Source: Bacteroidota bacterium
GTDB taxonomy: Bacteria; Bacteroidota; Bacteroidia; Bacteroidales; VadinHA17
Direction: 5' to 3'
Length of the DNA: 32,995 bases
Assembly (NCBI GenBank): GCA_029564935.1
Contig: JAKQPD010000024.1
Span: 1-32,995, forward strand
Shown here: one piece after another, positions 19,501-27,618 of the stretch
Layout of the letters: every line of letters starts with the position of its first letter
Position numbering within the stretch: position 1 is the first letter of the stretch
The notes under the pieces: model-generated
Database searches by the model: none
The model's input: only the letters and a program-made list of their open reading frames with translations
What the model was told of the DNA's origin: nothing
Made by a program: the position numbers and the translations under genes

Positions 19501-20047
19501 TTTATCATCAGGCAAAGTAACTGTCTCCGGCGGATCGGGAAGCTTTTCCTACAACTGGTATTTAAAAACCAGTTCGGGAGCACTGGCGGCCAGTTCCACG
19601 AACAGCAGTTCGGACGTTTTTTATTTCACATGCAGTCAGACAGGTACATTTTATATCCAATGTGAAATAACGGATAATCTTCTGGGTAAAAAAATAACAT
19701 GTTATACCGGAAATTTCACATGCTGTGTATCAGTATGCAGTTTTGATACCAATACCGGTTTCTCAAAAATTTCAGGCAGTGCATTTAATTTTGGGACAAC
19801 AGCCTCTGTTTCTTTTACTTTTTGCACTACTTATATTATGCAGCCAAATGTTACCTATCTGGTCGGATTTATAAGCTCAGGCTGCTGTCCGTCAGGCACC
19901 CGTACCTTCAATATCGATTCCGTTATGGGAAGGTCCTGGGAAGTTACCATAACCCAATATGGCTATGTTTACTGGAGAATGGCCTGTGGTACTGAGATGT
20001 ATGAATACGAGTGTGAAGATTCAGGAACTTTAACATATAATCTTTAA
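16532..20047 (+). CDS. Large exported RHS-type partner protein
   Basis: The 1171-residue protein has an N-terminal hydrophobic stretch after a long basic region, likely a signal peptide ending near 'LRNLPGQ'. The body opens 'VSYYTGQADVTIPLFEIQTP' and 'SSVGFGWKLSAGGAITRTVN', the pattern of Bacteroidota RHS/SpvB-like proteins whose N-terminal half precedes YD repeats. YD-type segments recur ('RYRYNNKRLKS', 'NYTYDLSRRL'). From about residue 990 there is an Ig/PKD-like segment ('GSGSFSYNWYLK'), then a cysteine-rich end. There is no RHS core motif and no T9SS tail, so it is not the toxin carrier; it precedes that gene by 12 bp and is probably its partner in the same operon. Confidence 0.7.
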   Translation: MNYIFAAPYKLLLIRSSVKWPKLYYLRIYLLFNVLTFQGLLRNLPGQTFSTPDVFSYKQEVFSSVSYYTGQADVTIPLFEIQTPEITIPVSLKYIGGEGLRPINPYSSVGFGWKLSAGGAITRTVNEEPDEFNTPGTGRLLGFFNLPANSVNNEYVRNSAYTFLQGTDHTSFISQYEYSPDIFSFSFLGYSGYFVMGYDKTFKIQSQDIVKVEKYASNLINLNNTFYFKLTANDGTKFTFGSEEGSVELSGGVNYTPYQSLAWYLTRIEFPTGRNISFTYQPNIDIHIRFRTSEWSDKDFGAVASPVVLKNIIFNGGKVSITSEKRPHKICESPDYARIIDKIELRNPADQKVSSVILKYSPKVSNRYYILDSLRVDDKRYSFGYNSAYLLPDFPQSCGTDYWGFYNGQPELTGRIQPGLRDPYLNQNLTLPAKMPSSTHSQLGILTSVTYPTGDSELFEYESHTYSYSNIQTLSSYYNSFSEEPKIAGGLRIAKITLGNQIRKYKYVNTFDPNNPDYIPGSMSYIGFSSSGILYKFPAVSYMTAEALNFLSIEGEPPVTYSRVIESLSDKSYTVYDMYSALDRPEGQNNQNENYYACTANLPAIFNFFYKYIFVGALSKSSSCALERGHIKEIRFYDSSNTLKRTIAYTYSSNPGRYNQYVSSIYLTDTSEQRMAWLAFELGLQYLNNSALSFVMLHSYCIYTFPVYLEEEKITDYYGSQSITNTTRYRYNNKRLKSAVITYNSRGDSLKTIIRYPSDINTGVYANMNTLNMINFPVEQITLKNNKYTGSKLTTYKAVSSTNYAPDKIYSLEITYPLTSFTYYNGTSRDSHYGIFPEITYDIYSNTGNIRQMTGRDETPISYLWDASGIYSMAQVRGATYSQIQSYDGKAGDYSSITLWTGLKNNFNRAQFSTYSYKLLTGIATATNIPGVTTNYTYDLSRRLFMVRDDDKNILSLHRFGFRNYPDNGLGGYSPVTAYLSKPSYVIKGNLSSGKVTVSGGSGSFSYNWYLKTSSGALAASSTNSSSDVFYFTCSQTGTFYIQCEITDNLLGKKITCYTGNFTCCVSVCSFDTNTGFSKISGSAFNFGTTASVSFTFCTTYIMQPNVTYLVGFISSGCCPSGTRTFNIDSVMGRSWEVTITQYGYVYWRMACGTEMYEYECEDSGTLTYNL

Positions 20048-20058
20048 ATATTCCAAAG

Positions 20059-22791
20059 ATGAAATTTATTTATTCACTCATAATTCTTTTAGTCCATATC
20101 AGCATAATTGCACAAACAACAACTCAGAATTATGCAGTAACCACGATCCCCTTTCAGGCAGTCAGTGATCCTTCATTATTAACTGAAGCTAATTCCAATA
20201 GTACGATACAATATTATGACGGATCAGGAAGGCTCTCCCAAACAGTTCAGAGAGCATTAGCGCCCTCAGGCGAAGATATGATAACTGCTTTGGAATATGA
20301 TGCATTAGGGAGACTTTCAAAAAACTGGCTGCCTGCCGTGGTACAGGGAAACAACGGGGCGTTTTATCCAGGTTATGCCTCTCATGCAATTGCTTCCAAT
20401 CTGAATGATGCCAAGCCTTTTTCAACCACCGGATATGAAGCTTCTCCGTTAAACCGTGTTATCAGTCAGGCAGGCCCGGGGAATGACTGGTACGCCAATT
20501 CAAAAAAAGTAACAACAGGTTATCAGTTAAACGGATCTGATGTAAAATATTTTTATGTTGAAAACGATAAACTTAAGAGTAATGGTTGTTATGCTGCTGC
20601 TACATTAAACGGAGTACAAACCACTGATGAGGATGGTAAAAGCCGGATTGAATATGCCGACAAACAAGGACTTATGGTGTTAAGCAGGGTAGCCGGCAGC
20701 TACGATACCTACTATGTTTATGACGATCTGGGAAATCTGCGATATGTTTTACCTCCTCTGGCTGCAGATAACCTGAATACCAATCTTACGGGATTTCCTG
20801 AAACTTCCGGGTCCGTTCTTTATCTGTATGCTTTTATTTATCATTATGACGGTCGCAAAAGATGCATCGAAAAGAAACTGCCCGGATGCGAATGGTCATA
20901 TTTTGTTTATGACAAAGCCGACCGTTTGATCCTGTCACAGGATGGCAACCAGAAGCTTAAAAACAACTGGGAGATAAAAAAATATGATAAATTCGGGAGG
21001 TTTCTCTACCGGGGTATAATAATTAATACAAACACCCGTGCACAAATGGAATCGACCTTTTCAGGAACTATCACAAATGAAAGTTATACCGGCAGTAGTT
21101 CAACGGGTGGCTATACCTGCTCAAACCTTACTCCTTCAAAATTACTGACAGTACATTATTATGACAATTACAACTTTCTGAAGTTAAGCACATACTCTTC
21201 ATATAAAAGCAGCCTCATTTATACTACCCTTGCAGGGTATTCTGCCCCTGACACAGTTCATGCAAAAACATTACTTACAGGTAGCTGTGTTTATCAAATT
21301 AATGACTCTTCAAAATTTGAACTGATTTCAACATATTTCGATAAATATGGCAGAATAGTACAAGTCCGGTCAAGCAATCATCTGGCGGGTTACGATTTTA
21401 CTTATAACCTGCTTGATTTTACAGGAAAAGCAACCAAAACTTATATGACCAATGGAATAAATGGCACATCTTCGACAAACACCGAAGTATATAGTTACAC
21501 ATTTGATAAGGCTCAGAGGCTCGTAAAAACAACCCATAAAATAAATAGTGGTGATGTTATTACTCTATCTTCGAATTCATATAACAAGCTGGGGCAATTA
21601 ATTTCAAAAACGCTAGGTGGAATATCTGGTGACATAATCTACATCTACAATGTGCGAGGATGGATCACAGATATAATTGGTCCCAAGTTTACCGAGAATT
21701 TATATTATAATAAAAATACGGTAGGACTGCCAGACTTTTCAGCATCCTATAACGGCAATATATCCGGTATGAAATGGAACATCCCCGGTGAGAATCCCGG
21801 ATATGAACATACCTATTCATTTACCTATGATGTTCTGGATAGGCTCACGAAAGCTTCTTATTGCGGTATGACAGGTTCCACAAAAATAACAGGTACTGAA
21901 AATAAGTATAATGAACTATTTGCTTATGATAAAATGGGGAATATAAATTCCCTGATCCGTTATGAAAACTGCAACATACTGAATGACCTTGTTTATACTT
22001 CAACGGGGAATCAATTAAAAAAGGTCAATGATGTATGTTCCCCGGTTCTATCGTATGGATCGGAAGCCTTTAATGACAGGGCTGAACTTGAAACAGAATA
22101 TTTGTATGACAAAAACGGAAATAACACTTACGATGCTAACAGTGGCATTAGTACAATAAAGTATAATTTATTAAATTTACCTGAGATTATACAGTTTACT
22201 GCGGGGCATCAGAACAAGTATATCTACGGAGCAGATGGCAGAAAGTTGACGGCCGACAGTTATACAAAAAACAGTATTATCGTGGTACCTCAGGGAGCTA
22301 TAAGTCCTATCCCGCCAAATTCCTCAGATTATATAAGGATTACTACGGCTTATATTAATAACAAGGTATATCAAAATGATAAGTTGAAGCAGATCAACAC
22401 TTCTGAAGGTTACTGGCAGAATAATTCATATTATTATTACCTTAAAGATCATCTTGGTAATGTGAGGGTAGTTATAAACAGCAGCGGTAATATTGTTGAA
22501 AAGAGTCATTATTATCCATCCGGTATAAGATATTATTCAGCGAGCACCACTAACAGTGCTGCCTTGCCATACAGGTATAATTGTAAGGAATTCCTTGCAA
22601 TGAACGGATTGAACTGGTATGATTACGGGGCTAGATGTACGACCCGCAAATTGGGAGGTGGCATGTGGTGGATCCACTGGCGGAAGAATCAGTTAGCTGG
22701 TCTCCTTACAATTATACGGCAGACAATCCGATCAGGTATATTGATCCGGATGGGATGGCGCCACTTCCTCCTAATGATTATTTTGATATAA
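20059..22791 (+). CDS. RHS-repeat toxin carrier protein (core interrupted by a frameshift)
   Basis: The protein has a signal peptide (residues 1-19, '[17 protein letters not shown]'), an N-terminal region of the DUF6443 Bacteroidota RHS type ('[18 protein letters not shown]', '[15 protein letters not shown]'), many YD repeats, and from about residue 795 the RHS core '[17 protein letters not shown]' then 'SHYYPSG' and '[10 protein letters not shown]'. The next codons should read 'MYDPQIGRW', but one base is missing after 22635, so this frame runs into unrelated sequence and stops at 22791. The true continuation is in the frame of 22635-23393. RHS proteins form a shell enclosing a variable C-terminal toxin. 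The deletion may be a sequencing error or a real inactivation. Confidence 0.88.
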   Translation: MKFIYSLIILLVHISIIAQTTTQNYAVTTIPFQAVSDPSLLTEANSNSTIQYYDGSGRLSQTVQRALAPSGEDMITALEYDALGRLSKNWLPAVVQGNNGAFYPGYASHAIASNLNDAKPFSTTGYEASPLNRVISQAGPGNDWYANSKKVTTGYQLNGSDVKYFYVENDKLKSNGCYAAATLNGVQTTDEDGKSRIEYADKQGLMVLSRVAGSYDTYYVYDDLGNLRYVLPPLAADNLNTNLTGFPETSGSVLYLYAFIYHYDGRKRCIEKKLPGCEWSYFVYDKADRLILSQDGNQKLKNNWEIKKYDKFGRFLYRGIIINTNTRAQMESTFSGTITNESYTGSSSTGGYTCSNLTPSKLLTVHYYDNYNFLKLSTYSSYKSSLIYTTLAGYSAPDTVHAKTLLTGSCVYQINDSSKFELISTYFDKYGRIVQVRSSNHLAGYDFTYNLLDFTGKATKTYMTNGINGTSSTNTEVYSYTFDKAQRLVKTTHKINSGDVITLSSNSYNKLGQLISKTLGGISGDIIYIYNVRGWITDIIGPKFTENLYYNKNTVGLPDFSASYNGNISGMKWNIPGENPGYEHTYSFTYDVLDRLTKASYCGMTGSTKITGTENKYNELFAYDKMGNINSLIRYENCNILNDLVYTSTGNQLKKVNDVCSPVLSYGSEAFNDRAELETEYLYDKNGNNTYDANSGISTIKYNLLNLPEIIQFTAGHQNKYIYGADGRKLTADSYTKNSIIVVPQGAISPIPPNSSDYIRITTAYINNKVYQNDKLKQINTSEGYWQNNSYYYYLKDHLGNVRVVINSSGNIVEKSHYYPSGIRYYSASTTNSAALPYRYNCKEFLAMNGLNWYDYGARCTTRKLGGGMWWIHWRKNQLAGLLTIIRQTIRSGILIRMGWRHFLLMIILI

Positions 22792-23393
22792 ACACGGGAC
22801 AGTTTCTGGGTAAAGACAAAGATCAGATAAATAATAATGTGTATCTCACCACTGAATCTAATTGGAAGGCGATGAAGGGTGAAGAGTGGGATACTAAAGT
22901 TATTGGTAGCATAGCAGCTAATGGAGATAATATGAGTGATCCGGTTGCATCAAAAGTAATGAATTATTATTATGAACAGTCTGGCTATGACTTAGGTGAA
23001 ACTGTTAATGGGAGCATAGATCCGGAGGCTAATGAAGGAAGAAAAATATATGATTATGCGCTCGCTAGAACCAGTTTTGGTCCTCAATTTGGGTTGCCAG
23101 AAGGCAAATTCAATATTGAAGTTGAAAGAGGAGAAATTGGTAATACACTAATAAATAGATTTGATTTTATTAATCTTTTTAAACATGAGAGAGGTGGTCA
23201 TGGGTCAGATTTCCTTAAATCTGAATATTCAGATAATCTCAGAGATAAATGGGAAAGAAATGCATGCTTGATTCAAGTTACTGATCCAAGTTGGATGAAA
23301 GTATCTAATCCTTTTAGAGAGCATATGATCAAAGAATATGGCAACTACATACCTAAACAATATCAATCATCTTTTATATACTGGCCAAAATGA
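22635..23393 (+). CDS. RHS core end plus toxin tip CT1 (frameshifted continuation)
   Basis: This frame restores the RHS core exactly where the upstream frame loses it: '[20 protein letters not shown]', then '[20 protein letters not shown]'. The ATG at 22635 is only the core methionine, not a real start. After the 'DPDG' boundary comes a tip of about 210 residues of no recognised family. It holds '[16 protein letters not shown]', close to a zinc-metallopeptidase HExxH but with one extra residue between the His residues. Tips 2 and 3 have comparable motifs, so CT1 may be a metallopeptidase-like toxin; this is inference. The stop overlaps the next gene by ATGA. Confidence 0.8.
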   Translation: MYDPQIGRWHVVDPLAEESVSWSPYNYTADNPIRYIDPDGMAPLPPNDYFDINTGQFLGKDKDQINNNVYLTTESNWKAMKGEEWDTKVIGSIAANGDNMSDPVASKVMNYYYEQSGYDLGETVNGSIDPEANEGRKIYDYALARTSFGPQFGLPEGKFNIEVERGEIGNTLINRFDFINLFKHERGGHGSDFLKSEYSDNLRDKWERNACLIQVTDPSWMKVSNPFREHMIKEYGNYIPKQYQSSFIYWPK

Positions 23394-23797
23394 AGCATTT
23401 AGGATATATCATCTTCTATAGCATTTGTATTATTTGTTCATGTAAGTCAGAGAATCGGATTGGCGTAATCAATGAATTTGTCATTGGCTTTTCAGAGGAA
23501 CCCAACTGTGCATATCTTGGTTTTAAAATAACTTCTAACGATATTGAATTAAAGAAGGCAATTGGGGAAAAACATAATATAGAAATTAAAGGCTCATTCT
23601 TTAATGATTCTTTATTTTCCATGTCTGATCCAAAAATTAGATCTCTTGATGGCGACACTATTATAATCACATCTCGTTCTTGTTATTTTAATGATAAAAG
23701 CCAGATTGAAGTAGATAGTATTGCAGAAAATGCATTAAAAGAAATATCAATTACTATTTCTCAAGATAATAGGGAATGGTTATTTAAGAAGAAATAG
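23390..23797 (+). CDS. Candidate immunity lipoprotein for CT1
   Basis: The 135-residue protein starts in an ATGA overlap with the toxin-tip stop, the usual coupling of toxin and immunity genes. Its N-terminus '[13 protein letters not shown]' is a lipoprotein-type signal with Cys18 as the likely lipidated residue. No domain is recognised. Position, size and overlap support an immunity role. A lipoprotein would protect in the periplasm or at the envelope, which implies that the toxin acts there. The evidence is context only. Confidence 0.6.
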   Translation: MKHLGYIIFYSICIICSCKSENRIGVINEFVIGFSEEPNCAYLGFKITSNDIELKKAIGEKHNIEIKGSFFNDSLFSMSDPKIRSLDGDTIIITSRSCYFNDKSQIEVDSIAENALKEISITISQDNREWLFKKK

Positions 23798-23807
23798 CTA
23801 TCTACGA

Positions 23808-23993
23808 TTAAAGCGTATACGCCTGTCTGGCGTTAAAATCTCTGATAAGTGCACTCAGCACTTTATGTATAGACTTCTTTTCTTCCTCAGGCATATGATC
23901 GAGCCGTTTGAATTGTTTAATCAGCTCTGCATCTTTCAGAGTTTGTACCACCTTGTCGGATTTATTGACGTTTTCTTTTAGAATAAAATGCAT
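23808..23993 (-). pseudogene. C-terminal tail of an XRE-type regulator (remnant)
   Basis: The 61-residue frame contains 'LIKQFKRLDHMPEEEKKSI' and 'ALIRDFNARQAYTL'. The same tail occurs at 26230-26349 and in the regulator at 30210-30557, where it follows an HTH domain. Here the HTH half is missing, replaced by the start of the MNT gene on the other strand. The ATG at 23993 is therefore probably fortuitous. It is a relic of the regulator module of cassette 1. Confidence 0.6.
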
Positions 23994-24008
23994 TATATTT
24001 GTCTTGGC

Positions 24009-24296
24009 ATGGATCAGAATGCAATAAATATCAATATCATAAATTATCTCAAGCCATTTAATCCTGAGAGGATCGGGATTTTTGGTTCTTTTGCCAGAAG
24101 AGAACAGACTGCCACAAGCGATATAGATATTCTTGTTAAATTCCGGGAAACAATTTCATTGCTAGATCTTGTAAAAATACACAGAGAACTATCACAGATA
24201 CTTGGCAGAGAGATTGATCTTGTAACTGAAGCTTCATTGAAAAATGAGAGACTAAAAAAATATATTTATAAAGATCTTAAGGTCATTTTTGAATGA
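24009..24296 (+). CDS. mntA: MntA-type nucleotidyltransferase antitoxin
   Basis: The 95-residue protein is a minimal nucleotidyltransferase with 'GIFGSFARRE' and 'TSDIDILVKF', the GSxxR...SDxD active site, and a further acidic strand 'REIDLVTE'. In HepT/MntA toxin-antitoxin systems this enzyme adds AMP to a tyrosine of the HEPN toxin and inactivates it. The start at 24009 is preferred over the in-frame ATG at 23988, which lies inside the remnant regulator and adds seven atypical residues. Its stop overlaps the HEPN gene by ATGA. The module lies between RHS cassettes 1 and 2, where cargo genes sit in the other units. Confidence 0.88.
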   Translation: MDQNAININIINYLKPFNPERIGIFGSFARREQTATSDIDILVKFRETISLLDLVKIHRELSQILGREIDLVTEASLKNERLKKYIYKDLKVIFE

Positions 24297-24628
24297 AAGA
24301 TGACAAAATCTATATCGAACATATCCAACGGGGCATTGCCAGGATAAAATTATACATTGAAGGTAAAAATTATCAATCCTTTTCAGAAGATTTTTTAGCA
24401 CAGGATGCAGTTATACGCCAACTTGAAATCATCGGAGAAGCTACCAAACATATATCCGGGGAGTTGAGAGATAATAATCCCCATGTACCATGGTCTGACA
24501 TGACAGGTATGAGAGATATTCTAATCCATGATTACATCGATGTCGACACAGATATTGTCTGGAAAACCGCTTCAGAGAGTTTACCGGAACTCCAAAAAAT
24601 GCTTGAAAGCCTGACCTGGACCAAGTGA
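24293..24628 (+). CDS. hepT: HepT-type HEPN ribonuclease toxin
   Basis: The 111-residue DUF86 (HepT-like) protein has the RX4HXY motif 'RDILIHDY' (Arg74, His79, Tyr81), the RNase active site with the tyrosine that MntA-type partners AMPylate. Helical segments '[15 protein letters not shown]' and 'PWSDMTGM' are typical. It overlaps mntA by four bases in the usual order. All key residues are present, so the module looks intact. Its stop codon at 24626-24628 directly abuts the displaced RHS tip 2, with only about 14 bases before the shared GATTACGG. Confidence 0.88.
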   Translation: MKDDKIYIEHIQRGIARIKLYIEGKNYQSFSEDFLAQDAVIRQLEIIGEATKHISGELRDNNPHVPWSDMTGMRDILIHDYIDVDTDIVWKTASESLPELQKMLESLTWTK

Positions 24629-25398
24629 GACTTAATTTAAATGATTACGGGGCCAGGTTCTATGACCCGCAGGTCGGGAGGTGGCATGTAATTGATGGGA
24701 AAGCTGAAAAATACTTCCCATTGAGTCCTTATGTATATGCTGCGAATAATCCCATAAGATTTTTAGATCCTGATGGGTATAAACTAGTTGATGCAAATGG
24801 GAATATTATGTACACCCAAAGTGGTGTATGGACAAAATATGCTACTGCTGATGCACGACGAATCGGGACAGCTATGATGGAAACAAGAACAGGTTCGCAA
24901 CAATGGAATACTATGGCTACTGCAGCGCATCCTATTACTTTGTCAATCAGTTCTGCTGACAAAACCACTGTTGATGCGAATGGTTCCAAAACATATTTGC
25001 TTGGAGATTGTCTGAATACAACTTCGGTAAATACAAATACAGGTAAAGCAACAGTAACAAAATCTGAAATTACAATTTATGAGGGTACTATAAATACCTT
25101 CATGAATGATACAAAGAATTCTAAAAGTGATAAGGCCCAATCATATCAAAACAATACAACCACTAATGATGAACGTATTGCGGCAGTAGCGGGACATGAG
25201 TCAGTACATGGCACAGATCAGACTAACATACAGCAAGTTACTGATAATAAAAGGAATGGGGCGACAAATGATGTTGAAGCAGCACCTAACCAGACAGAAA
25301 TGAAGATTCTTGATGAGACTGGGTTACAAAACATGAAACCAATTGCACCACCCAAAATAGTACTTCCTACTGTTCAACCAACCCTTCAGATACGATGA
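24625..25398 (+). CDS. Displaced RHS tip CT2 with HExxH motif
   Basis: The frame encodes only the end of an RHS core ('[18 protein letters not shown]', '[18 protein letters not shown]') and then a tip of about 205 residues. A GTG at 24625 overlapping the hepT stop could start translation, but the rest of an RHS gene is absent, so it is more likely a stored tip. The tip contains '[14 protein letters not shown]', a proper HExxH, followed by '[17 protein letters not shown]', which could give a third zinc ligand. A metallopeptidase-like toxin is inferred. The stop overlaps the next gene by ATGA. No frame damage is seen. Confidence 0.75.
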   Translation: MRLNLNDYGARFYDPQVGRWHVIDGKAEKYFPLSPYVYAANNPIRFLDPDGYKLVDANGNIMYTQSGVWTKYATADARRIGTAMMETRTGSQQWNTMATAAHPITLSISSADKTTVDANGSKTYLLGDCLNTTSVNTNTGKATVTKSEITIYEGTINTFMNDTKNSKSDKAQSYQNNTTTNDERIAAVAGHESVHGTDQTNIQQVTDNKRNGATNDVEAAPNQTEMKILDETGLQNMKPIAPPKIVLPTVQPTLQIR

Positions 25399-25832
25399 AA
25401 AAAGTAATATTTTTCGCATTGATCCTCACAATAATAATGACTAAGGAACACACAGTTAGCGGACAAGATAGTTCTAAGTTATCAATTATTGAATATTTGA
25501 TAAAGGTTGGTGACTTAAAACCAATTGAAAACAAACAAGAATATTATAACAATATTTTTATAACGGATTTGCTAACTTTTAAAGATATTGGGAACAAAGA
25601 GCAAGGTATTTTTAAGTTTGGAACATATTCAGCTCATTCAAAGACATATTTATTGCTGAGAAATAAAGATAGTTTTCAAATTTTAGACTTAAAAAGATTA
25701 GACGAAGTACTAATCAAAGAAATATCGTTTCTAAAAGAAATTAAAATACCTGCAAACGAATCACTAAAGTATATAGAAGCAACGATATTAGTATATCAAA
25801 AGAATCTTAAGTCCATACCTTGGACAGAATAG
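25395..25832 (+). CDS. Candidate immunity protein for CT2 (exported)
   Basis: The 145-residue protein starts in an ATGA overlap with the tip stop. It has a signal-peptide-like N-terminus ('[16 protein letters not shown]' then 'SGQ'). No domain is recognised. Its place directly after the tip and its export signal match the other two candidates. A strong terminator hairpin follows four bases after the stop, closing the toxin/immunity unit. Confidence 0.6.
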   Translation: MKKVIFFALILTIIMTKEHTVSGQDSSKLSIIEYLIKVGDLKPIENKQEYYNNIFITDLLTFKDIGNKEQGIFKFGTYSAHSKTYLLLRNKDSFQILDLKRLDEVLIKEISFLKEIKIPANESLKYIEATILVYQKNLKSIPWTE

Positions 25833-25835
25833 AAT

Positions 25836-25860
25836 AAAACCCGGTTAGGAACCGGGTTTT
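25836..25860. terminator. Bidirectional Rho-independent-type terminator
   Basis: A perfect 11-bp stem AAAACCCGGTT / AACCGGGTTTT with a three-base loop AGG, followed by GTTTTATTT. The A/T flanks make it work in both directions between the convergent immunity gene and XRE gene. Nearly the same stem recurs at 29863-29887. Confidence 0.88.
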
Positions 25861-25863
25861 GTT

Positions 25864-26229
25864 TTATTTGATATCATAAAGATCCTTTAGCTTATCGGAA
25901 TTAATAATGGCATCCATCGCTTCAAACAGCACTTCCCGGCTACGATCTGATAACCTGTCAATCTCGGCTGACCATTTTAAGAGTAAACTGCTAGGCTGAT
26001 CATCAATCCTGCAGGCAAGAAAATCCAGGCTTGTGTCCAGAATATCAGCTACCCTGACAGCAATGTTCAGGGTAGGAGAAACCTTGTCATCCTCATACTC
26101 AGTCAGATATTTTACCGGAATAGAATACTTCTTTGCAAGTTGTTCCTGGCGCAATTTTTTCTTTTTTCTGAGCAACCCAACACGGTCACAAAAGAAAATA
26201 CACGTCAGATAAATAAGTAAATCATACAT
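25864..26229 (-). CDS. XRE-type HTH regulator with altered N-terminus
   Basis: The 121-residue frame contains a helix-turn-helix: 'DRVGLLRKKKKLRQEQLAKK', 'YSIPVKYLTEYEDDKVSPTL', 'NIAVRVADILDTSLDFLA', followed by a helical tail 'RLSDRSREVLFEAMDAI'. The first 15 residues from the ATG at 26229 are hydrophobic and unlike the family. The frame stays open upstream into the tail of another regulator (26230-26349), so the original start seems lost. It may be inactive, or be read as a fusion. It converges with the immunity gene across a shared terminator. Confidence 0.65.
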   Translation of the reverse strand: MYDLLIYLTCIFFCDRVGLLRKKKKLRQEQLAKKYSIPVKYLTEYEDDKVSPTLNIAVRVADILDTSLDFLACRIDDQPSSLLLKWSAEIDRLSDRSREVLFEAMDAIINSDKLKDLYDIK

Positions 26230-26349
26230 GACATATACTTGTCTAGCGTTAAAGTTCCTGATAAGAGTATTGAATACTTTTAGTATGGATTTCTTCTCAT
26301 TCTTCTGAAGCTGATCAAGTTTCCGGACTTCCGTATCAGCCAGGTATAT
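26230..26349 (-). pseudogene. Second XRE-regulator tail, in frame with the downstream XRE gene
   Basis: Forty codons, opened by TAA at 26350-26352 and with no start, encode 'LADTEVRKLDQLQKNEKKS' and 'TLIRNFNARQVYV', clearly related to the tails at 23808-23993 and 30210-30557. There is no stop before the next HTH frame at 26229, so tail and head are joined. The HTH half of this copy is absent. The next 150 bases (26353-26503) hold no gene that I recognise; one frame is open there but has no start. Confidence 0.55.
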
Positions 26350-26503
26350 TTAACATTCTGCTGTGCTTTTAGTGAAAGGAATGATCCGGATCCCCGGGAG
26401 AGCTTTAAAACAGAAAAATCCAAGGGTCAGGAGATTAAGTCATATCAGTCAGAGCGTGATCACTATCAGTTTATAGAGGTATTGTCGCCGGACGGTTCAG
26501 TTC

Positions 26504-26602
26504 ATGTCCGGTCGCAAGAGGATCAGCTCGACGGAAAGATACCAGGTCAACTACCTGGAGGATCTGCAGGAATCAATAAATAAATGTCACCCGCTGGGAT
26601 AA
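26504..26602 (+). pseudogene. C-terminal fragment of a tyrosine recombinase
   Basis: Thirty-two codons encode 'RKRISSTERYQVNYLEDLQE' then 'SINKCHPLG'. Phage-type integrases of Bacteroidota end in 'GHK.ISSTERYQ', with the tyrosine as the DNA nucleophile. The same tail occurs at 30637-30849 in the same place of the next cassette. Here even the 'GH' before it has become 'GR', and the remaining catalytic domain is missing, so it is non-functional. Confidence 0.7.
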
Positions 26603-26605
26603 AAT

Positions 26606-26628
26606 GGAGGTCGCAAATTGCGTCCTCC
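26606..26628. promoter_or_regulatory. TCGCAAATTGCGT-type palindrome before the ORF6N gene
   Basis: Arms GGAGGTCGCAA and TTGCGTCCTCC around a central A, with one mismatch. It starts four bases after the recombinase-fragment stop and lies 40 bp before the ORF6N start. The counterpart at 30854-30876 has GGTGG/CCACC where this has GGAGG/CCTCC, a paired change that supports selection for the symmetric structure. It may be an operator or a small terminator. Confidence 0.7.
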
Positions 26629-26648
26629 AAAAATGAATCTTATTTTTG
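26617..26648 (+). promoter_or_regulatory. Possible promoter of the ORF6N gene
   Basis: ATTG at 26617-26620 and TATTTTTG at 26641-26648 are 20 bases apart and fit the TTTG / TAnnTTTG consensus with one mismatch in the first box. The first box lies inside the palindrome at 26606-26628, so a protein bound there would block transcription. Start of transcription would be close to 26655, just before the ATG at 26669. Confidence 0.4.
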
Positions 26649-26668
26649 TTTAACCAAACGAATTATAA

Positions 26669-27229
26669 ATGAGCCCTAAAGGAAAACAGATCATAATTGC
26701 AGAAGAGATAATCATTAGTAAAATTTACAATGTCCGTGGTAAACATGTACTCTTAGCACAGGATCTTGCTGAGTTATATGAGGTTGAAACCAAAGTACTT
26801 AACCAGCAGGTCAAAAGGAATATCAGAAGGTTCCCTGAAAGATATATGTTCCAATTAACTAAGGATGAGTACGATCGTTTAAGGTCACAAAATGTGACCT
26901 TAAAGAGAGGACAACACGTAAAATATTTACCTTATGCGTTTACAGAGCATGGCATACTGATGTTATCGAGTGTATTAAACAGTGAAAGAGCCGATAAGGT
27001 AAACATGATTATTATTGATACGATTGTTAAGCTTCGGGATCTAATGTTTTTGCATAAAGATGTCGTTCAACAGTTGGAGCAGGTGCAAAACAAACTTACT
27101 GAACATGATAATCAGATAATGGTGATCTTTGAGTATCTCAAGCAATTAGAAGCTGCCAAGCATCAGGAACTAGAGCAAAAGAATCGTAAACGCATCGGCT
27201 TCAGAACTAAAGGAAGCCCGGAAGACTAA
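26669..27229 (+). CDS. ORF6N-domain DNA-binding protein
   Basis: The 186-residue protein has the ORF6N domain: 'SKIYNVRGKHVLLAQDLAEL', 'VLNQQVKRNIRRFPERYMFQ', 'LPYAFTEHGILMLSSVLNSE'. A coiled-coil tail ('VVQQLEQVQNKLTEHDNQIM') and a basic end follow. ORF6N proteins occur in phages and mobile regions as regulators of unclear target. It occupies the cargo position of cassette 2, where cassette 3 has Fic. Its coding sequence carries a palindrome, AGGTCACA-AAA-TGTGACCT, at 26881-26899, resembling the palindromes upstream of it. Confidence 0.9.
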   Translation: MSPKGKQIIIAEEIIISKIYNVRGKHVLLAQDLAELYEVETKVLNQQVKRNIRRFPERYMFQLTKDEYDRLRSQNVTLKRGQHVKYLPYAFTEHGILMLSSVLNSERADKVNMIIIDTIVKLRDLMFLHKDVVQQLEQVQNKLTEHDNQIMVIFEYLKQLEAAKHQELEQKNRKRIGFRTKGSPED

Positions 27230-27304
27230 CCCCCGCAGCCCACCCGCCCAGTCTGAATGAAACTCCAGGTAAAACTGAAACTGACAGTTGCAGAAAGTGC
27301 TTAA

Positions 27305-27476
27305 AACTTTGGCTTAGTAAAGGTAGCTTCCGCCCGCCCGCAGTCAAGGTCAAGCCCTTCGGGTTCCTGGCAAAAACTTTTTTATTTTATTTGAGATCTT
27401 CAGCAGTAAAAAACTTTTTGCCGGGAACCTTGACACTTCCCCTCCCGCTCGCTTAGGCTGTATCTAAGCCAAAGTT
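27305..27476. repeat. Nested inverted repeats in the gene-free stretch 27230-27589
   Basis: The outer pair is AACTTTGGCTTAG (27306-27318) and CTAAGCCAAAGTT (27464-27476). The inner pair is a 21-base arm at 27364-27384 (TTCCTGGCAAAAACTTTTTTA minus its last base shown here as TTCCTGGCAAAAACTTTTTT) and its near-perfect complement at 27407-27427. GTCAAGG and CCTTGAC add a further pair. The whole could fold as one long hairpin of about 170 bases. There is no transposase. It may be a MITE-like remnant, a structured RNA or a terminator after ORF6N. Confidence 0.65.
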
Positions 27477-27506
27477 AAGCCATAGTGTAAAGTTCTATCA
27501 GAGCCA

Positions 27507-27524
27507 TCCCGATAGCTATCGGGA
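27507..27524. repeat. Perfect 18-bp palindrome
   Basis: TCCCGATAGCTATCGGGA is exactly self-complementary with no loop. It lies in the gene-free stretch after the nested repeats, and a short GC-rich repeat GAGCGGAGCGAGCTC follows. Words like CCCGATAGCTATCGGG are common intergenic repeats in Bacteroidota, so this is probably a repeat-family member, not a specific operator. Confidence 0.6.
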
Positions 27525-27618
27525 CCACAAAGAAAAAACCGGAACCGAGCGGAGCGAGCTCACGAATCTCATTGAAAATAAAACACATCATGAGTAAAAA
27601 AAGAAAGCTCTCGACGAC

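Noticed and set aside
22630..22640. Programmed frameshift in the RHS core
   Set aside because: There is no slippery heptamer at the site, and the other tips show the uninterrupted codons; a plain one-base deletion is simpler.
26353..26503. Open plus-strand frame rich in charged residues before the recombinase tail
   Set aside because: It has no start codon and no family that I recognise; probably a relic or chance.
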